A stretch of DNA of 64,000 nt from Margaritifera margaritifera (lineage: Eukaryota; Mollusca; Bivalvia; Unionida; Margaritiferidae). The position numbers and the translations under genes are program-made. The stretch covers positions 3,923,501-3,987,500 of the forward strand of contig JAQPZY010001684.1 in NCBI GenBank assembly GCA_029931535.1. Reading direction: 5' to 3'. Shown here one piece after another: positions 23,462 through 39,228 of the stretch (the stretch's first letter is position 1; each line of letters begins with the position of its first letter). The notes under the pieces were generated by a model, which saw only the letters and a list, made by a program, of their open reading frames with translations, did not search any database and had not been told where the DNA came from.

Positions 23462-25800
23462 ACCCCCCTGTCTGAAATTGTACCTAAAAGTATATAAATC
23501 AACTGCTCGTGAGAAAAGCACACAGTGAAACAATTAATGATCACACAATACAAGAAGGTAATTACATGACTATATTAGTTAGCACAAGAAAAGAAATTAT
23601 TTATTATAGATATTTATTTCAGAGATCTTTAAATGCGGTGAATAATCAGGACAATGATTGGGTTAATATTGAAAATCAAGAGTCACAGTTTCAATACCCG
23701 CATAGGCCATCCCAGGTCGGCTGTCTCAGTGTTTTCTTGGGAAAGGCATTTGGCTCTCATTTCTCAGGCATGATATAGCCAATAATGTGTTAAAAGTGCC
23801 TTGGATGAGTTTGTTTTGTTTTGTTTTGTTTTAAATACTGCATCAAATTATGCATTGGATATAATTGCTATTTATGATGTAACCTTGGAAACGAATCCTG
23901 TTCAAAATAACAAAAAAAAAAAAAAAAAAAAGAAAAATTGTTCTATCTGTAAATGCTTCAACATTAAATTGATCTACGAGTCACATTTGGCGAATTATGT
24001 GTTCGAGTCATACCCTATTGTACCTGGCGAATCCCATTTGTAATTTTATCGTAGATTTTCCGACATTTCAATCATAAAATGAAAACTACTGTAGATAATA
24101 CGTTTTTACAATTTACAAAGATACAAGTATTTATAATTATTCAGTTTTTAAAAAAAATAGATGTTAATATATTAAAATCATTTTCTCTGTTCTTGAAATG
24201 AAACGCACACTAGTAATCCGAGAAAATGGTCTAGTCACTCTCAACTTCTCTTTTTTTTAAATTTTCTTTTTCAAAGTCCAATCACCACGATGAAGTAAAA
24301 TTGAAAGGACAAAAATTTTGATCTTAATATTTCGGTCCGAAAATAGTCTTATCGAAATTTGAAGCTGAATTATGACCGAGTTTGGAGATTTTGGCTCGTT
24401 TAAATCCAATACAAAAGTTACATTTTATAGTCGGAATGTAAGAACGAATAATATGCGAAGTATAATAAAGTGTTCTATAAATACCAGAAATGATCAAATT
24501 AACCAGTATTTACAGTACAATCTGTGTGAGATAACATCAAAAACTCAAAGAGGAAACTTTGTCTTTTGCTGTTTCATATGAAGAGATTTTGTATAGAGAT
24601 TAACTTACAATAGAGTCCAATGATCCCGCTAAAACGACTTCCCAATACACTCGTAACTGCCGCAACTGCTGGAATTCCAGATAACAAACCTAGGTTCCAA
24701 CCTGCCGAAACTCCTTGAATCATTTCGAGTAATGCGGATCCTCCTCTTATTAGATAATTCCCGTATGAGGAACCTCCCTGTAAAGGTGAAGAAAACGAAC
24801 AGTTTAAACAAGGAAAGATGACGCAATAACGCGTGTATGAGCGCACACAATGGTTCTGACCATGCATAAAAATGGGAAACATTTCCCATTGGTCAGTGTT
24901 ATTGAAGACAAATATTAATATTTCGCCAATCTGAATGGATTAAAGATAAACATAAATATTTAGTAGCAGTAGTGGTAGTAGTAGTGGCAGTTTGCTCATA
25001 TAGTTTATCTTGCATTCAGTGACTGTATGATTTGTGTTTTATTAGAACTTTACAAAGGTATTTATTATCTATCTCACAAAGAAAAAGCTGCCAAATAAGC
25101 AATTTTAGGCACATGTCATGAACATTTAGGATTTTTTTCCTTCCTTTTTCCCGAACTGTTCTTTTCTTGTTATTTCCAAGATACGTTATGAATAATAATA
25201 ATTAAAAAAAAAACCATCTTGTCCTGTGCACAATATGCATAATGAAGACAATTGTTGCCAAGAAAGAGACGTTCTGCCATGTATTTGCACACACTTCAGA
25301 TGTCAATTGATGACTAACATCCACTGATTAGATAAAACTTTACGGAAACATCAATATGGCAGAAATGTGAAACAATATTTGAATTTGTAAAGATAAACGC
25401 GCAGTATTTGTCTGTCTGTTTTATTTACAATGAATTGTACAAAAATAATCAAAGAAAAAGTTGGTCCATCATATTACAGGAAAATATTTCACGAATTGGA
25501 CAATCAAAAATATAAAGCCAAAACAGAAAATAACTGAGTAAAACAGATATATTTTGAGTGACAAATGTAATGAAATACATTCGTAAATAAGTACTTTCAA
25601 ATACCAAATCTGAATTTCCGTGGAAAACCTTGACTGTCGCCACACTAACAATGCCGGAAATGAATACATAGGCAAGTCAGTACGTAGACGGGAAGTAGGC
25701 AGTTTATTATAAAAGAACATTGTGAGAGACAGAAAATCGATTTTATAATAACCATTTCGGAAGACTACATCTACAAAAAGTGTGCTTCATATTTTATATC
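23462..25800. repeat. Segmental duplication copy B
   Basis: Partner of 17,040-19,410, same orientation, about 6.4 kb apart. It includes the SINE body at 23,700-23,800, a poly(A) run at 23,911-23,929 and the intact GBP exon E11. Confidence 0.9.
24609..24777 (-). CDS. GBP exon 11: glycine-rich hydrophobic module
   Basis: Acceptor CCTTTACAG before 24,777, donor TATT|GTAAGT after 24,609; phase 0 in, phase 1 out, matching E10 and E12. It encodes 56 residues. Key parts are GGSSYGNYLIRGGSALLEMI, then VSAGWNLGLLSGIPAVAAV, and TSVLGSRFSGIIGLY at the end. Small residues (Gly, Ala, Ser) and aliphatics dominate, with only two Arg and one Glu. The segment has an amphipathic-to-hydrophobic character, plausible for membrane insertion or self-association. 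It is not part of the canonical GBP fold. I infer it replaces lipid anchoring, which is untested. Confidence 0.7.
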
Positions 25801-27787
<1,987 letters not shown>

Positions 27788-27792
27788 CCAAC

Positions 27793-28049
27793 CTGTTGTA
27801 TTTCTCTAAGTTCATTGTTCATTTTTTCTATCTCTTTCATCAGTTCCTCAGAATGTTCCAGTAGAATTATGTTATTGCTTTTTTTGCTTTCGTCGTCTCT
27901 TTGTTCAAGCAATCGTTTTTTTTCTTGAATCATGTTCTCTTTCTCTTGTTCAAGCTTTTTATTCAATTGGACAAGATGCTGGTTTGCATCCTCGATTTCG
28001 ACGAGCATTGCTTTATCTTTCGGATCACTTTTTTTTCCAGACCTCGAAT
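27793..28049 (-). CDS. GBP exon 10: coiled coil
   Basis: Acceptor TTTTCCTAG before 28,049, donor CAACAG|GTTGGC after 27,793; phase 1 in, phase 0 out, 85 full codons. It begins SRSGKKSDPKDKAMLVEIED and continues with heptad-rich QHLVQLNKKLEQEKENMIQE and KRLLEQRDDESKK, then EELMKEIEKMNNELREIQQ. This matches the position and character of the long C-terminal helices of GBPs, which support dimerisation and membrane tethering. The preceding exon found (E9) ends in phase 0, so an unseen exon must lie between. Confidence 0.8.
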
Positions 28050-29481
28050 CTAGGAAAACAAAAATTGTATTCCATTGGAGTAGAATAAGCATGTAGGTCT
28101 AGTCTTACATGTTTAGCTTTAAGTGGGACATTAATTGCCACGTATTGTACATCACTTGCCTCTACAAAATAAGTATTCCTTCTATTATATTTAATTATAG
28201 TTTATTCCGAAGAAAGTATGGGGTTGATATAGTGAGTAAAGCACTCGTAAATATATTTTCGCATCAGCAAATTCCCCTTAAATGTGTACCATCAGCAAAG
28301 TGATCTTAAATATTTCCCATTAGGAATGAAGCTATCTTGAATTCTTAAGTTATATTCAAAATGCATATTTGTTTCTTTGTTTTGTTTTTTCGGGGTGGGG
28401 TTGAGAGGAGTTTACCACCCATTTTCATTTTGGAAATGTTTTAGCGTCCAATAGTGCGTTCGTTCCATTGTATTATTTCAACAAATTGCATCCCCGATTA
28501 GAACGTTTCATAAATACTAACTGAATGTGATTTATTATTGAGCGCGTAATGGAATACATCACATTAACCGCTACTGAACTTAATGTAATTCTCTTCAGAT
28601 CATCATGTAAGTGTAAGTATTAAAAGCAGCTCAATATCGTTCCTCACGTGCACAACCGTAAGTTTGCCTGGACGTCGTTTGTCTGCTTCTGTTACTCTCA
28701 AAAAGGTAGGGTTTTCTATTTAGCTACTAATTTGGATATTTTTTGCCAGATCTGCATTTTATATTAATCTTTTAAAATGGACGCTTCGTTGTTCGCATAT
28801 CATAATACAATGAACTACTGAATAGTATTCTTGTATCTGATTAAACCACATTATTTATTGGTAACTAGTGTTATTCATTATTTTGAATTAGTATACCCTT
28901 CGTACGATTAAATATTTCGTTACATGAAAATGTGCTTAAGCTGAGTTCATGTGCATTTCAGAAGTTGGGTTATTTCCTGTATAATAATGTTTTATTTCCG
29001 AGATGAATAAATGTAATCAACAATTACATGTTCAAACACCCACATTCTTGCAATGTGTGGATCATGACTTTGGTGCGCATGTATTTTTTCCAAGAGAAAA
29101 TTATTTTCATCACATACGATCAGTGTAAAAACAAAAAAATCTGCCATCTACCACAGACAAAGATAACATATTTTTCATATCAGACATACGTGCATGCCGT
29201 CGCTTTCTTGCTTGCATTTTCTCGCCAGGGAGCGGTATGTTGAGTTCCTCTGATTGCTGCCGTATCAAAATAATCAAGAGAAATGTTAATGTTTTAATAT
29301 TTGCATGAATTCATTAATAAAATATAATAAGATGAGACCAAAATGCAGTGAAAATTCTATTATTATTATTATTATTAGCAGTAGTAGTAGTAACAGTAGT
29401 AGTAGTATCATTATTATTGGTAGTAGTAGCAGTAGTAGTAATGTTGTGTGCGTGTAGTTGTATATCTCTCTCACACACACA

Positions 29482-29537
<56 letters not shown>

Positions 29538-32218
29538 CCACTTAATTTGCAAGCATAGTTGCAAATGTAATGATATAATTGTGAAATATGAGAATATTCA
29601 TTTGGTTTTAATATATGGACCAAAACAAAAAATTTCGTTTTCGAATACATTGATATTGAGACAATGATATTGGCTCAAGGAAGTTGATATCTTTTCTTTC
29701 AACCTCATCCAAAATATGGATAATCGATTCAGCGGGTGATAATAGTAAGCTACTTATCTGAATAAATTAGGCAGCGCCACCAGAAACCCCGGCCCGGCAA
29801 ATAAGCTTTATTTTGTCTTAGTATGTCTATCTCTTTGTGTCACGATAACATCTTGTAGTGATATGATGTTTTTTGCACAAACATTAGTGAGAAAATACAT
29901 CCAAGGTTTGTCAATATGAATCGATGAATATATGTTTATTTATTTATTTATATTTTTAATTTCAAGACAACAAACTTGAATGGTATCTTTCTCGGTAAAA
30001 TCCTCGAAAACTTACACTTACAATAAAAAAATTAATTAAAAAAATTAATAAATAACAAAAATAAATAAACAAATAAATAAATAGGTAATTCATTTTTATT
30101 CTCGTTCTGTGATACTTCTCCGTAGGGACTGTTTTTTAATTTAAATCTAACACTAACTTTTATAATAATTAATGTTTATCACCGTTTCGCCGGTAACCAA
30201 GCACTTTTTCCTCTCTCTCTTTCTCTCTCTCTCTCATGAGCAATGTCCTACACTCTCAAAAACACAAATTCAGATAAGCCTATTTATATACAAAGGTTTC
30301 TAACCTCACAAACACATATCATGCTATAGTCAGCACTTTTCTTATTTTCCTCAAAAAAGCACACAAAATTGCACCCGACTCCATTATATATAAGTCGATA
30401 AATTGGGCACTGCACAACTTAGAATAACCAGGCTCAGATTTGTGATATTTCAAGGAAGATGTTATCAAACAAGGCAGATCTAGACCACGCCATACATACA
30501 CATATATTCGCGGTACATAAGAGGCAATAGAACAGATTGATATATTGATGCATGATAGAAAAATGATATGCTGTCAGATTTTACAAATACGTCTAAAGCA
30601 ACTTCTTTTAGTAGACAGATTAATTCAGGCAACTGTAACACGTTTTGATTAAAAAAGAATACTTGTTACATTTGTATCATATACAATTATTATCCGCAAA
30701 AGATGTGATCGACAGATCGATTAAGATCGATATTTAAAAATGTATAAAGCTTAATTTGAACAAAATCCGCACAGACTGTGAAGTTTCATAGTTTCTAAGA
30801 TATAAAATACTTTTACAAAGTAATTAGAAATCACTTTTGGTCAGATGAGCACGGTAAAATGCAGGGAATTCGTATAAAGTACTAAATCTCATTTTAGTAC
30901 AACATAGGCTCTCCAGAAAGAAAAATAACAACAAACAAACAAACAAAAAACAATGGTATATAAAAATGCGAAAAGGGCGGGAGACCCACAAAGGTACCAT
31001 CACAAATAGTGACTGCAAAAAATTTTTTTTTTTTTAAAATACAAAAAAATATCAAAGAAATATTACCCCATCACCTACACAAAAATATCGCAAATACAGA
31101 ATTATACATTTGACAATCATATTCTATGCACACAAAACAGAAAAAGTATATTTTAACAAATTTGACCGTAAAAAAAGAAGCACAACAAGTATGAGCCTAC
31201 ATAGCACCTCCTTCAGTACACCCTCGTCTACTTATATTGATATTCACATTAAACATTGTTCACTGCTCTGCAATAGGATGTCATATTTGACAACCTCTCA
31301 GATTATTTCTCTCTTTAATTGTGTTTTCAAAACGTAATATTTTGTTTTATTTCCCGTGTTTGTTATTAGATTTAGTTATATCAACTTTTAGCGACCTACT
31401 ATTGACATTTCAGATATACACAATGATTGACCAAGTCAGACCCAATGAAACTATTTTCTCCACCTCTTCCCAACCAGCATCCCTGCACGAGATACAATTG
31501 CGTTTAATGGGGTATATGTATAAGACAGTATATAAATCTTCAAGGCGACAATTACTCAGATAGGGGCTGAAACTGACGTTTGACAGCTTAATTACAAAAA
31601 GGTGAAAGCTGATTATATTATTGTAGGATTTCCCCGCTTTCCTCCATCCACCCACCCACCATTGCGGGCACGGCGTAAAGGGCTCTGGATCCGCCAATGA
31701 TAGAAAGTTGCATTGGTTTCAGTTATATTTACTAAAGTTATTTTATATATGCATTGAAATATATTACCTCTTGGTTTTATGGGACGTTTTCACCAATTTC
31801 AATTACCAACCTTCATAGCATTTAGCTTCGAAAAGAAGTTTTTTTTCCAATAACTCTGCAGTATCATCCATTTAGGCATATACTTAGAAGACCAATGACA
31901 GATTTTATTTCTCGTGGTTTAAAGCAATACAATAGTGGAGTTTAAGGTGGACCCCTACCCCTACAAAAATCTAACATTTTCCTACAAAAATCTAACATTT
32001 TCCTATGGAGTCTGTTATCCGGAGTACAAGATACATTTCAAATTATTTTTGGAGAAAGTACACATCAGATGCAAGATGAAGAAGTTATTGCATATTACAC
32101 GACTACTTGAACCAATAAATAACCGGTCAATTCCATTCGAATGCTTTTAAAAAGTACATAGTTGTTATATTTCATGGATAAAACTGTTTACTTTGTTCTT
32201 TTTTAAGAAAAAACGTAC
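28050..32218. other. GBP intron(s); a missing exon expected here
   Basis: Contains TTA/GTA trinucleotide runs (29,359-29,440), a (CT)n(AT)n(GT)n compound tract (29,472-29,539), a 21-bp tandem duplication around 31,960-32,003 and AT-rich DNA near 30,030-30,080. The middle helical region of GBPs, usually containing a PGGY-like turn, should be encoded here, but I could not find it on the minus strand. Confidence 0.5.
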
Positions 32219-32290
32219 CTCACATCCACTTCCTCCGATGTCGTAATCACGCTTACTGCAAATTTCTTCGTACTTTTGCCTTATTTTCTC
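32219..32290 (-). CDS. GBP exon 9: helical domain segment
   Basis: A 24-codon exon, acceptor CTTCTGCAG before 32,290, donor GAG|GTACGT after 32,219, phase 0 at both ends. It reads EKIRQKYEEICSKRDYDIGG then SGCE, resembling the segment of GBP helical domains that ends in a Cys before a new helix. Confidence 0.75.
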
Positions 32291-32835
32291 CTGCAGAAGT
32301 TAACGATAAAATTCAAATTACACTAAAATATCACCCGGTACATAGACAATAGATCAAGTTTTGTATTAAACAAATATTGAAATAGATATATAAAATAACA
32401 AGATGTAAAGTGTGTAACTTTCGTTGCAAATGTTTACAAAGCATATCGATTTAGATAAAAATAATACCAAATTTAATGCAGGCTTTCAAAAACTGTGATT
32501 CTTTACCACTAACAACCAAATAAAAAATAACGCTTCTTGTAATTGTAATACACTTACGATCTTTACTAGTAATTTAGGAAAGGTTGATTTACTTTTCAAG
32601 AAAGGGTTATTTCTTCAAAATTCTCAGAGAGCTGCAGATGCTTTTAAACATTTCCCTACATAAACATTATATTTAAGTCTGCTTATGAAACCTCTATAAA
32701 ATAGACAGACTAGTACAGGGTAAAAATTTTGACTATTTGAATTAATAGAAATTAAACTTGGTCATAAACTAACCATATTAAATTATGAAAATGTATATTC
32801 CTTTTAAGTAGATAAAAATGAATGCTAAAAACTGT

Positions 32836-32995
32836 GATTGATTCCCAGATATATCAATGGAATATTAATATTATTGTACATTTCTTGATCGTTGATACAA
32901 TATCATGGATCCGAAGATTAATTCCCAGAGATATCAATGGAATATTAATATTCTTGTACATTTCTGTACCGTTGATACAATATCTTGCATCAGAA
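32836..32995. repeat. 80-bp tandem duplication
   Basis: The block attcccagakatatcaatgg ... gttgatacaatatc begins at 32,841 and again at 32,921 with few differences. Confidence 0.85.
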
Positions 32996-35900
32996 AAATA
33001 CCTTTTCAAGGGTAAAAAATAACCCTTTTCAAACATCTTCTACCCCAGAGATGTTAATACATTTTGTATGTGATTATATGTATAAAATATACAAATCTCA
33101 ATGTGTCTAACTGGGGTAAATAAAAACAAATAAAATGACGTTGTGTCCAAAAGAGACTGAAATATTGCAAGACATTACAATGAACATTTGCAAATATTAT
33201 AAGCACAAGTGGTACGGGTTAAATGTTATGTTTTGTTTAGATAAAGAGATGTAAACTAATACAAATAGCATTTTATTTGACATTCAGCCTCTTGTATTTC
33301 TCTCAATAGAATCGCCTGATATCATTAGTTTTCTGTAAAATGGATTTATATTAAACGCATCTACGTATACAATTCAGCTTTGATATGTAAGTAATTCACG
33401 TTTTAATAATGGACAAATTAAACAATCAATGAGCAGAATTTAGCCCTATATGCTTACTATCATACATCAAAGAAGTTTGTGAATTTTAACTAGAAACCAT
33501 CATAAAAGTAAAAACAAAGGGAAATTCTCGTGTTGAAAATTTACAGTGATTAAAAATCATGACTGAGTAAAGAAAATCGAAAACGAAAAGTAAAGCGGAC
33601 CTGGTAATACATCAAGCAAAGTTCGATCAAAATCTTTCCGATAAATGCATTCGTATATTTTTTCTGACGTGCATACCATCCAGGAAGCGTTTTCATTCAA
33701 CCTCACAATTTTCATTATTATTATATCGAGTGAAATCAAAAGTCACATAAATTCTTCACCCGTTGCAACGCAAGGCGCCAATTGGTTTTCGTTAAATCAT
33801 TCTATTCTTTCTTGAAAGAAATTCTCTGAAAAGCTCTAATATATACGGTGGCTGACCATTGCTAGGACTGTGTGGGAACAAGCTCTATTCCGCAAAAAAT
33901 ATTGTTCACTGACAACGTTTTTGTCAATATCAGTACTTTGTTTCTTTGCATATAGGTATTAGGAACCAGTTTTTCGTTATATATAGGCATTAAGAATTAA
34001 TAATATTATTATTCCATACCTTCCGTTTTTAAAATTTGTTTCTTAATAATAATTCTGGTCATAATAAAGCACAAAAGGTAGAATTTCCAGTGATTTTCAT
34101 CCATTTATCAATCAATAAGTTTAGTTTGATGTTGCTCCTATTTCCATTGTGTTAGATTTACATAAACAGAAAAAGAGGAGCTTTCATACTTAGGTTTCAA
34201 AAAATACCAATAAAGCAAAAAAGTCTTCTATTCACCAAGAATATCATTAACTACAGTTGTACAAACTGGAGCTTCACAAGAAATTCTTCTGCACACGAAG
34301 TGTCGCCAATAATAAAAAGAATCGTGTGAATAAATATACATGTAAAGTAGGTATGAAAGCGTAAATGTGTGAGTTAACATCTTAAGACAAATCATTCTAT
34401 AACCTAATCACATCTGTATGCATAAAGTACCACGGCGTCATGGCATTCATCATTACGTATCTACATCGTGTACCTCTTGCAGGTTTATCGAACACGATGC
34501 CGTGTCTGAAAGGATGTGTTAATAGAGCCAGCGATATGCATCTTTAAAAGACCTGAAAGGGAAACAAATGGCAAACAGCGCAAATTATACAGTCCAAAGA
34601 GAGAATCGTTAATTTTCTTAACCTGTTTCATGGATAGATGAAGGGTAAATAGTCCTACAGCTATAAAAAGAATCAAAGGTACTGATGGATTTTGCGAAAA
34701 CAAGATTTGATGTAAGGAAACCATATTCACAAATAATGCTACAGCAAACATCAGCTATCTGGCAGGGTACACATACCGTGGATGTAGTGTCACCATACAT
34801 TAAAACGTTGAGTACAAATCTATATGATGAAATTGGTAGAAATAAGGGCGATCAGTTGCACAGCCAAACAATGATGGCAGCTCATTCAAAGTAGTTTTGC
34901 AATAATTACACTTTTAAATAGAAAATCACTCTATACATTTGATTCGATAGCAAGTGTACACAGTAAATCTCTATCGTTCACAAGTTAATTACTTTGTTTA
35001 ACGCTAAAGAGAAAGAAACTATAGCTTTATATGATAAATGTAAGTCACGAGGGGAACAGACGGCACATCATGTCATTCATTGGCAGCATACATATTGGTA
35101 AATGTCATTGTATATGATCCTAAATTAGCAGCGAAATGATATTATATATGTTTTAAGTGACACAGTAAGTGACTAGTGTATATAGAATTGTGTGTTATAC
35201 TTCATGAACGATGCAACTTTTCATTTACGAAATTTATTGCACGCCTTTTTGAACATTATCAAGTGTTCGCATTAAAATCTAGATTGCACACCCTATTAAA
35301 ACAACAAAACATTCAGTCAGCATCACAAAACGCAAACGTTGGGGAAGTACGGGCGAAGTAGCATGGGGTCGTTTGTTAATTTCTGTAAGCAAGAGTATGC
35401 ATATAATTTGTATTTATTGAAAGTTTTGGAATTTAAAGAATCGTGCTTTCGCATAAGTATTTGTTCCAATTTCAATTTCCAAATGAGTCTATGTTATAGA
35501 AAAATGCCACAGGAGAAGATCCGTAGTCTCGAAACTGTCCGAGCACGCAAATGGAATGTAGACCCACAATTCAAAAATTAGAAATCATAATTACATTATT
35601 TTTACATAAGACACATTCTCAAACAAGTTGAGAAAGCATACGCAATTGATCGCTAATTTATCTTTATCCTGAGTAACTTTGTTAAAACAGAAATTTTGAA
35701 GTTCGAGAATAAATCAAATTTTGCTTTAAACATACATAATAAATACAGGGCTTTGACATTTCACTACTTTATCATGTGCAGCTCTCCGACGATCGGATTA
35801 TCACAGTCGCAACATAGTTACTGAAATGGTATTGTGAATCGAGTTGTTGTCGATATCTTGCTGCGGAATGAGTGTTCACCGTAAACAGCAATGTTTTACT

Positions 35901-37435
35901 TTAGTCCATAAGTTTGAAAAGCGTTTGATCTGGTTTGGATTAGACATTTCTTTAGCCCTGCCAGTCATGAACGGGGAGTACAATTTTGCCAATTCTTCGT
36001 TGTTTTCGCCTCTAAGAAGCAATTTTCTGTAATCACTGGAAATGTCATGTCTGTTTGCATGTACATTATCTTCTCTTGTGTGCCAAGTGTGGATATGGAA
36101 ACTATTTTATTCATACATATTGCATATTATATTTTGGTGAGAAATTGAATTCTTCAAGACTCGACGGCTTGGTATAAATTCATTCAGCCATATCTCGAAA
36201 TATGTCTTCAGTAAAGGTTGCTGAGGAAAATAGTACATGCATCAATGATCTACATTTATTGAACTGCATAATACACACCAATAGATATATTGATCTTTTA
36301 AACACAACACAAGTTCTTTAACTAGCAGGCGCATCATTTTCACAAGATAGAGGTAGCGGCGGATTTAGAGTTGTTTCGTGGCGCTTGATCGAACCCCACT
36401 TTTCTAATAAAACAGTACACTTTTCATTATAAAGATGAAAAACATCGGCCACTGTATGCAAAACAAAACACCCTTTGGAACGCATTCACCTTGGTAAACA
36501 ATCCTGAATCCGCCCATGAGAGTCCTTTCCAAAGCAATCCTTTTTAAACTTTGTAAAGAATGAATAGAAAGCAGTCCCAAGAATGTGATTCTTTATTTAC
36601 CGTGACAATTTTTTCCTTATATTATTTACTGCGTCTCAGGCATATTTTTTTACGATTGAGAGTAACCTTTGCACAATTTCTGATGCATCTTACAAGAGGT
36701 GAAAGAAAATAAACACATAATGGATAAAATGAAAGATTGTTTTTCTTTGTATCTTAAGTAAATATAAAGCGGGGTTGATGAAATGCTACACAAAGATAAA
36801 TGGAATTAAGTAAATTTGTGCATTCTATTTACCAAAACCCCACGAGAACACGAACGCAGATGTGTAAGAGATAGCCTTTTTAAGGATGTGCATTCTTATA
36901 CGCTATCCCAATAGTTAATGTATTTATAGTTTTTAGTTGTGCGGGTTAAAAAAATGAAGAAAGACCTCACAAGATTTCCAGAGTATTATATGTCTCTGAT
37001 GCTTGTTTCCATAATGCAGACGGTTAGATTTCTTTGAATTGATAATTAGGTATCGAAAATATATTGCTATCAAGATGTACTCAAAGGGGAAAAGTATTAT
37101 ACATAACATAGTTTCGTAATATACTTCAAAGCAAATTGGTTATATCACAGTAAAGCAATGTGTCATTAAAATATCACAAACTATTCCCATTAAAAAATAA
37201 AATTAAACTATTTTTTGTACAAAATCTGAATTAAAATCCGAATTCCAACGACACATACATTACCTAGGGGGTAAAAGCTTGGTGGAGTTGTAAGGATCTG
37301 AAAGAGCACTGTTTACTCATTCGCATGTCTAATTACGACAACAATTTCCTAAAGGGCTTGCGACTATTGACAAGAGAGATATAACAGAGCAGATAGTGCT
37401 TGGGGATGCAGGAAGATGAAAAGTCTATCCTTATG

Positions 37436-37437
<2 letters not shown>

Positions 37438-37500
<63 letters not shown>
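37438..37500. repeat. (CT)n(AT)n compound microsatellite
   Basis: CT run switching to TA run without spacer. Confidence 0.95.
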
Positions 37501-37508
<8 letters not shown>

Positions 37509-37867
37509 ATCAAGGGTGACATCAGTCCCTTGACGGAATTGGGACAATTCCTACAGATTTTATGGACCATGTATGATGCCTATTCATATATGGTTAAGGA
37601 CTAGTTAATTAAAAAACCTGTGCCATCATGGTCGCCTCAGCAGACCTCGACTTATCTTTGCTGAAGCAGTCAGGGTAAATAAAATAGATTTGGCAATTAA
37701 CTAAATGTAAACGGCATAAATACGCATTTACATATCGATAGTTACAAAATGTTTGTATTTTGACTCGTTTAATTTATTATGCTTTAGACAATAGTTTTCC
37801 TTAAATATGAACTACATGAATTTTAAATCGATAGACTATTAAATGTTATTGAGACTAATACATTAAT

Positions 37868-37868
<1 letters not shown>

Positions 37869-37947
<79 letters not shown>

Positions 37948-37957
37948 CACACACACA
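37869..37957. repeat. (CT)n(AT)n(CA)n compound microsatellite
   Basis: CT run, TA run, then acatacacacacaca. Confidence 0.95.
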
Positions 37958-39057
37958 CATCTATTCGGGTACTGGTTATGGCGTATACTTTGTTTTCCAA
38001 AACTGAAGAGTAGCTCTCTGCAAAGACACATATTGGTCTTTTAGTTGTCCTCTAGCGACTCCGCTGGATAACCTAAATAAAGACCTTTCGCACATCCTTA
38101 TTCTTTACCACAGACCCCCATTTAGTGTCCTGAGTCGGAAGCTACAATGAGGCAAAACTTAGGAAAGTATAAGGATATTTGTTTCCAAAACCCACACAAA
38201 TTAGATAGTGCTTTAATTAAATAAATAAAAGCAAGACTTTTACAAATTTTTTTCTACTTAAGGCACAGGGCTCTCCGTGAAATAACGTATGAGAACTTCA
38301 AAATAAAAAGGCAAACATAGGGAGTTTTTCCAGAAATGATATAAGTTGGTACTGAAGATGTACATGAATTCGATTTTCAAAAAGCAATATAACGACCCTA
38401 GAATTCATGCAATCAAACTTTAATCAAAATCCTGGAGAAATTTCACACACATTATTTGGATTCTAAAACTAATTGATAGCATTTAAGCTACCACAAGGTT
38501 ACCAAATAAGCCATTTATTGCATCTTTGGTCAGCAGGACACATCACACGAGGGACTTTTTTACCAGCTGAAATGACCAAATCCTGCTAATATAATCCAAT
38601 TCTGATGTGTCATACAAAATGTCACGATTTTAATTGAGAATGAGACATCACTCGCAATGTATATTTTTCACAAGCTGTTTACAGTGCTATGAGACGCTAA
38701 AATAGATTGTAGATTACTTCAGTCAGTTCCTGACTAATTGCATATAACGCAACTTCGTGGAAAAGTGAGAAGCGGGAAGCAGGTGAAACCTTTCTAAAGG
38801 GTAAATTTCTCCCCATCGCACAATTTTGATGGAATCGACTTATATATGGGAAACTTACTCATGAAGTATAAGATTTCGCCTGTCCAAAGTAGAATTAAAT
38901 TAGGGAATTTTTACTTCGAAATCGTAATGTAAATTGTATTTAAATACATACCTGGACACAAAAACATTCGCACAAATAAGACGCTGCCAATTTCTTTCGG
39001 TGGGATTACTGCAGAAGACAATTTCAATTATAAAATTAAGAGCGCAAGAAAAGTTAC

Positions 39058-39228
39058 CTTTAGTTCGCATTGATATTTCTGTTTTTCATCCAGCGTTGAC
39101 ATGGACATATAACGTTCCAAAGCTTGGCGAGAACAGTCCAGATGGGCCTTTGATAATTCCGCTTCAGTGTTATTTGATTCCAGAAGAAGTTGCTCCTTCA
39201 TCTGGTCTTCGTAGTGGTTAAACGAGAC
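39058..39228 (-). CDS. GBP exon 8: helical domain
   Basis: 57 codons, phase 0 in and out; acceptor TATCCTCAG, donor CTAAAG|GTAACT. It encodes VSFNHYEDQMKEQLLLE followed by LSKAHLDCSRQALERYMSMS. It corresponds to the GBP helix pair containing the HYE-Q-M motif and the H-D-C/S-R/E-A-I/L pattern. Confident family match. Confidence 0.9.

Larger units (their letters stand above)
32291..39057. other. GBP intron, ~6.8 kb
   Basis: Holds an 80-bp tandem duplication (32,836-32,995) and two (CT)n(AT)n tracts (37,438-37,500 and 37,869-37,957). Short frames near 34,485-35,581 show no recognisable motif. No gene recognised. Confidence 0.5.

Noticed and set aside
30000..30090. CRISPR-like or regular short repeats
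   Set aside because: Only irregular aataaa/aattaa low-complexity DNA; no spacer structure anywhere in the window.
34485..35581. Group of short open frames on both strands
   Set aside because: None shows a motif, consistent splice signals or composition distinct from the AT-rich intron.
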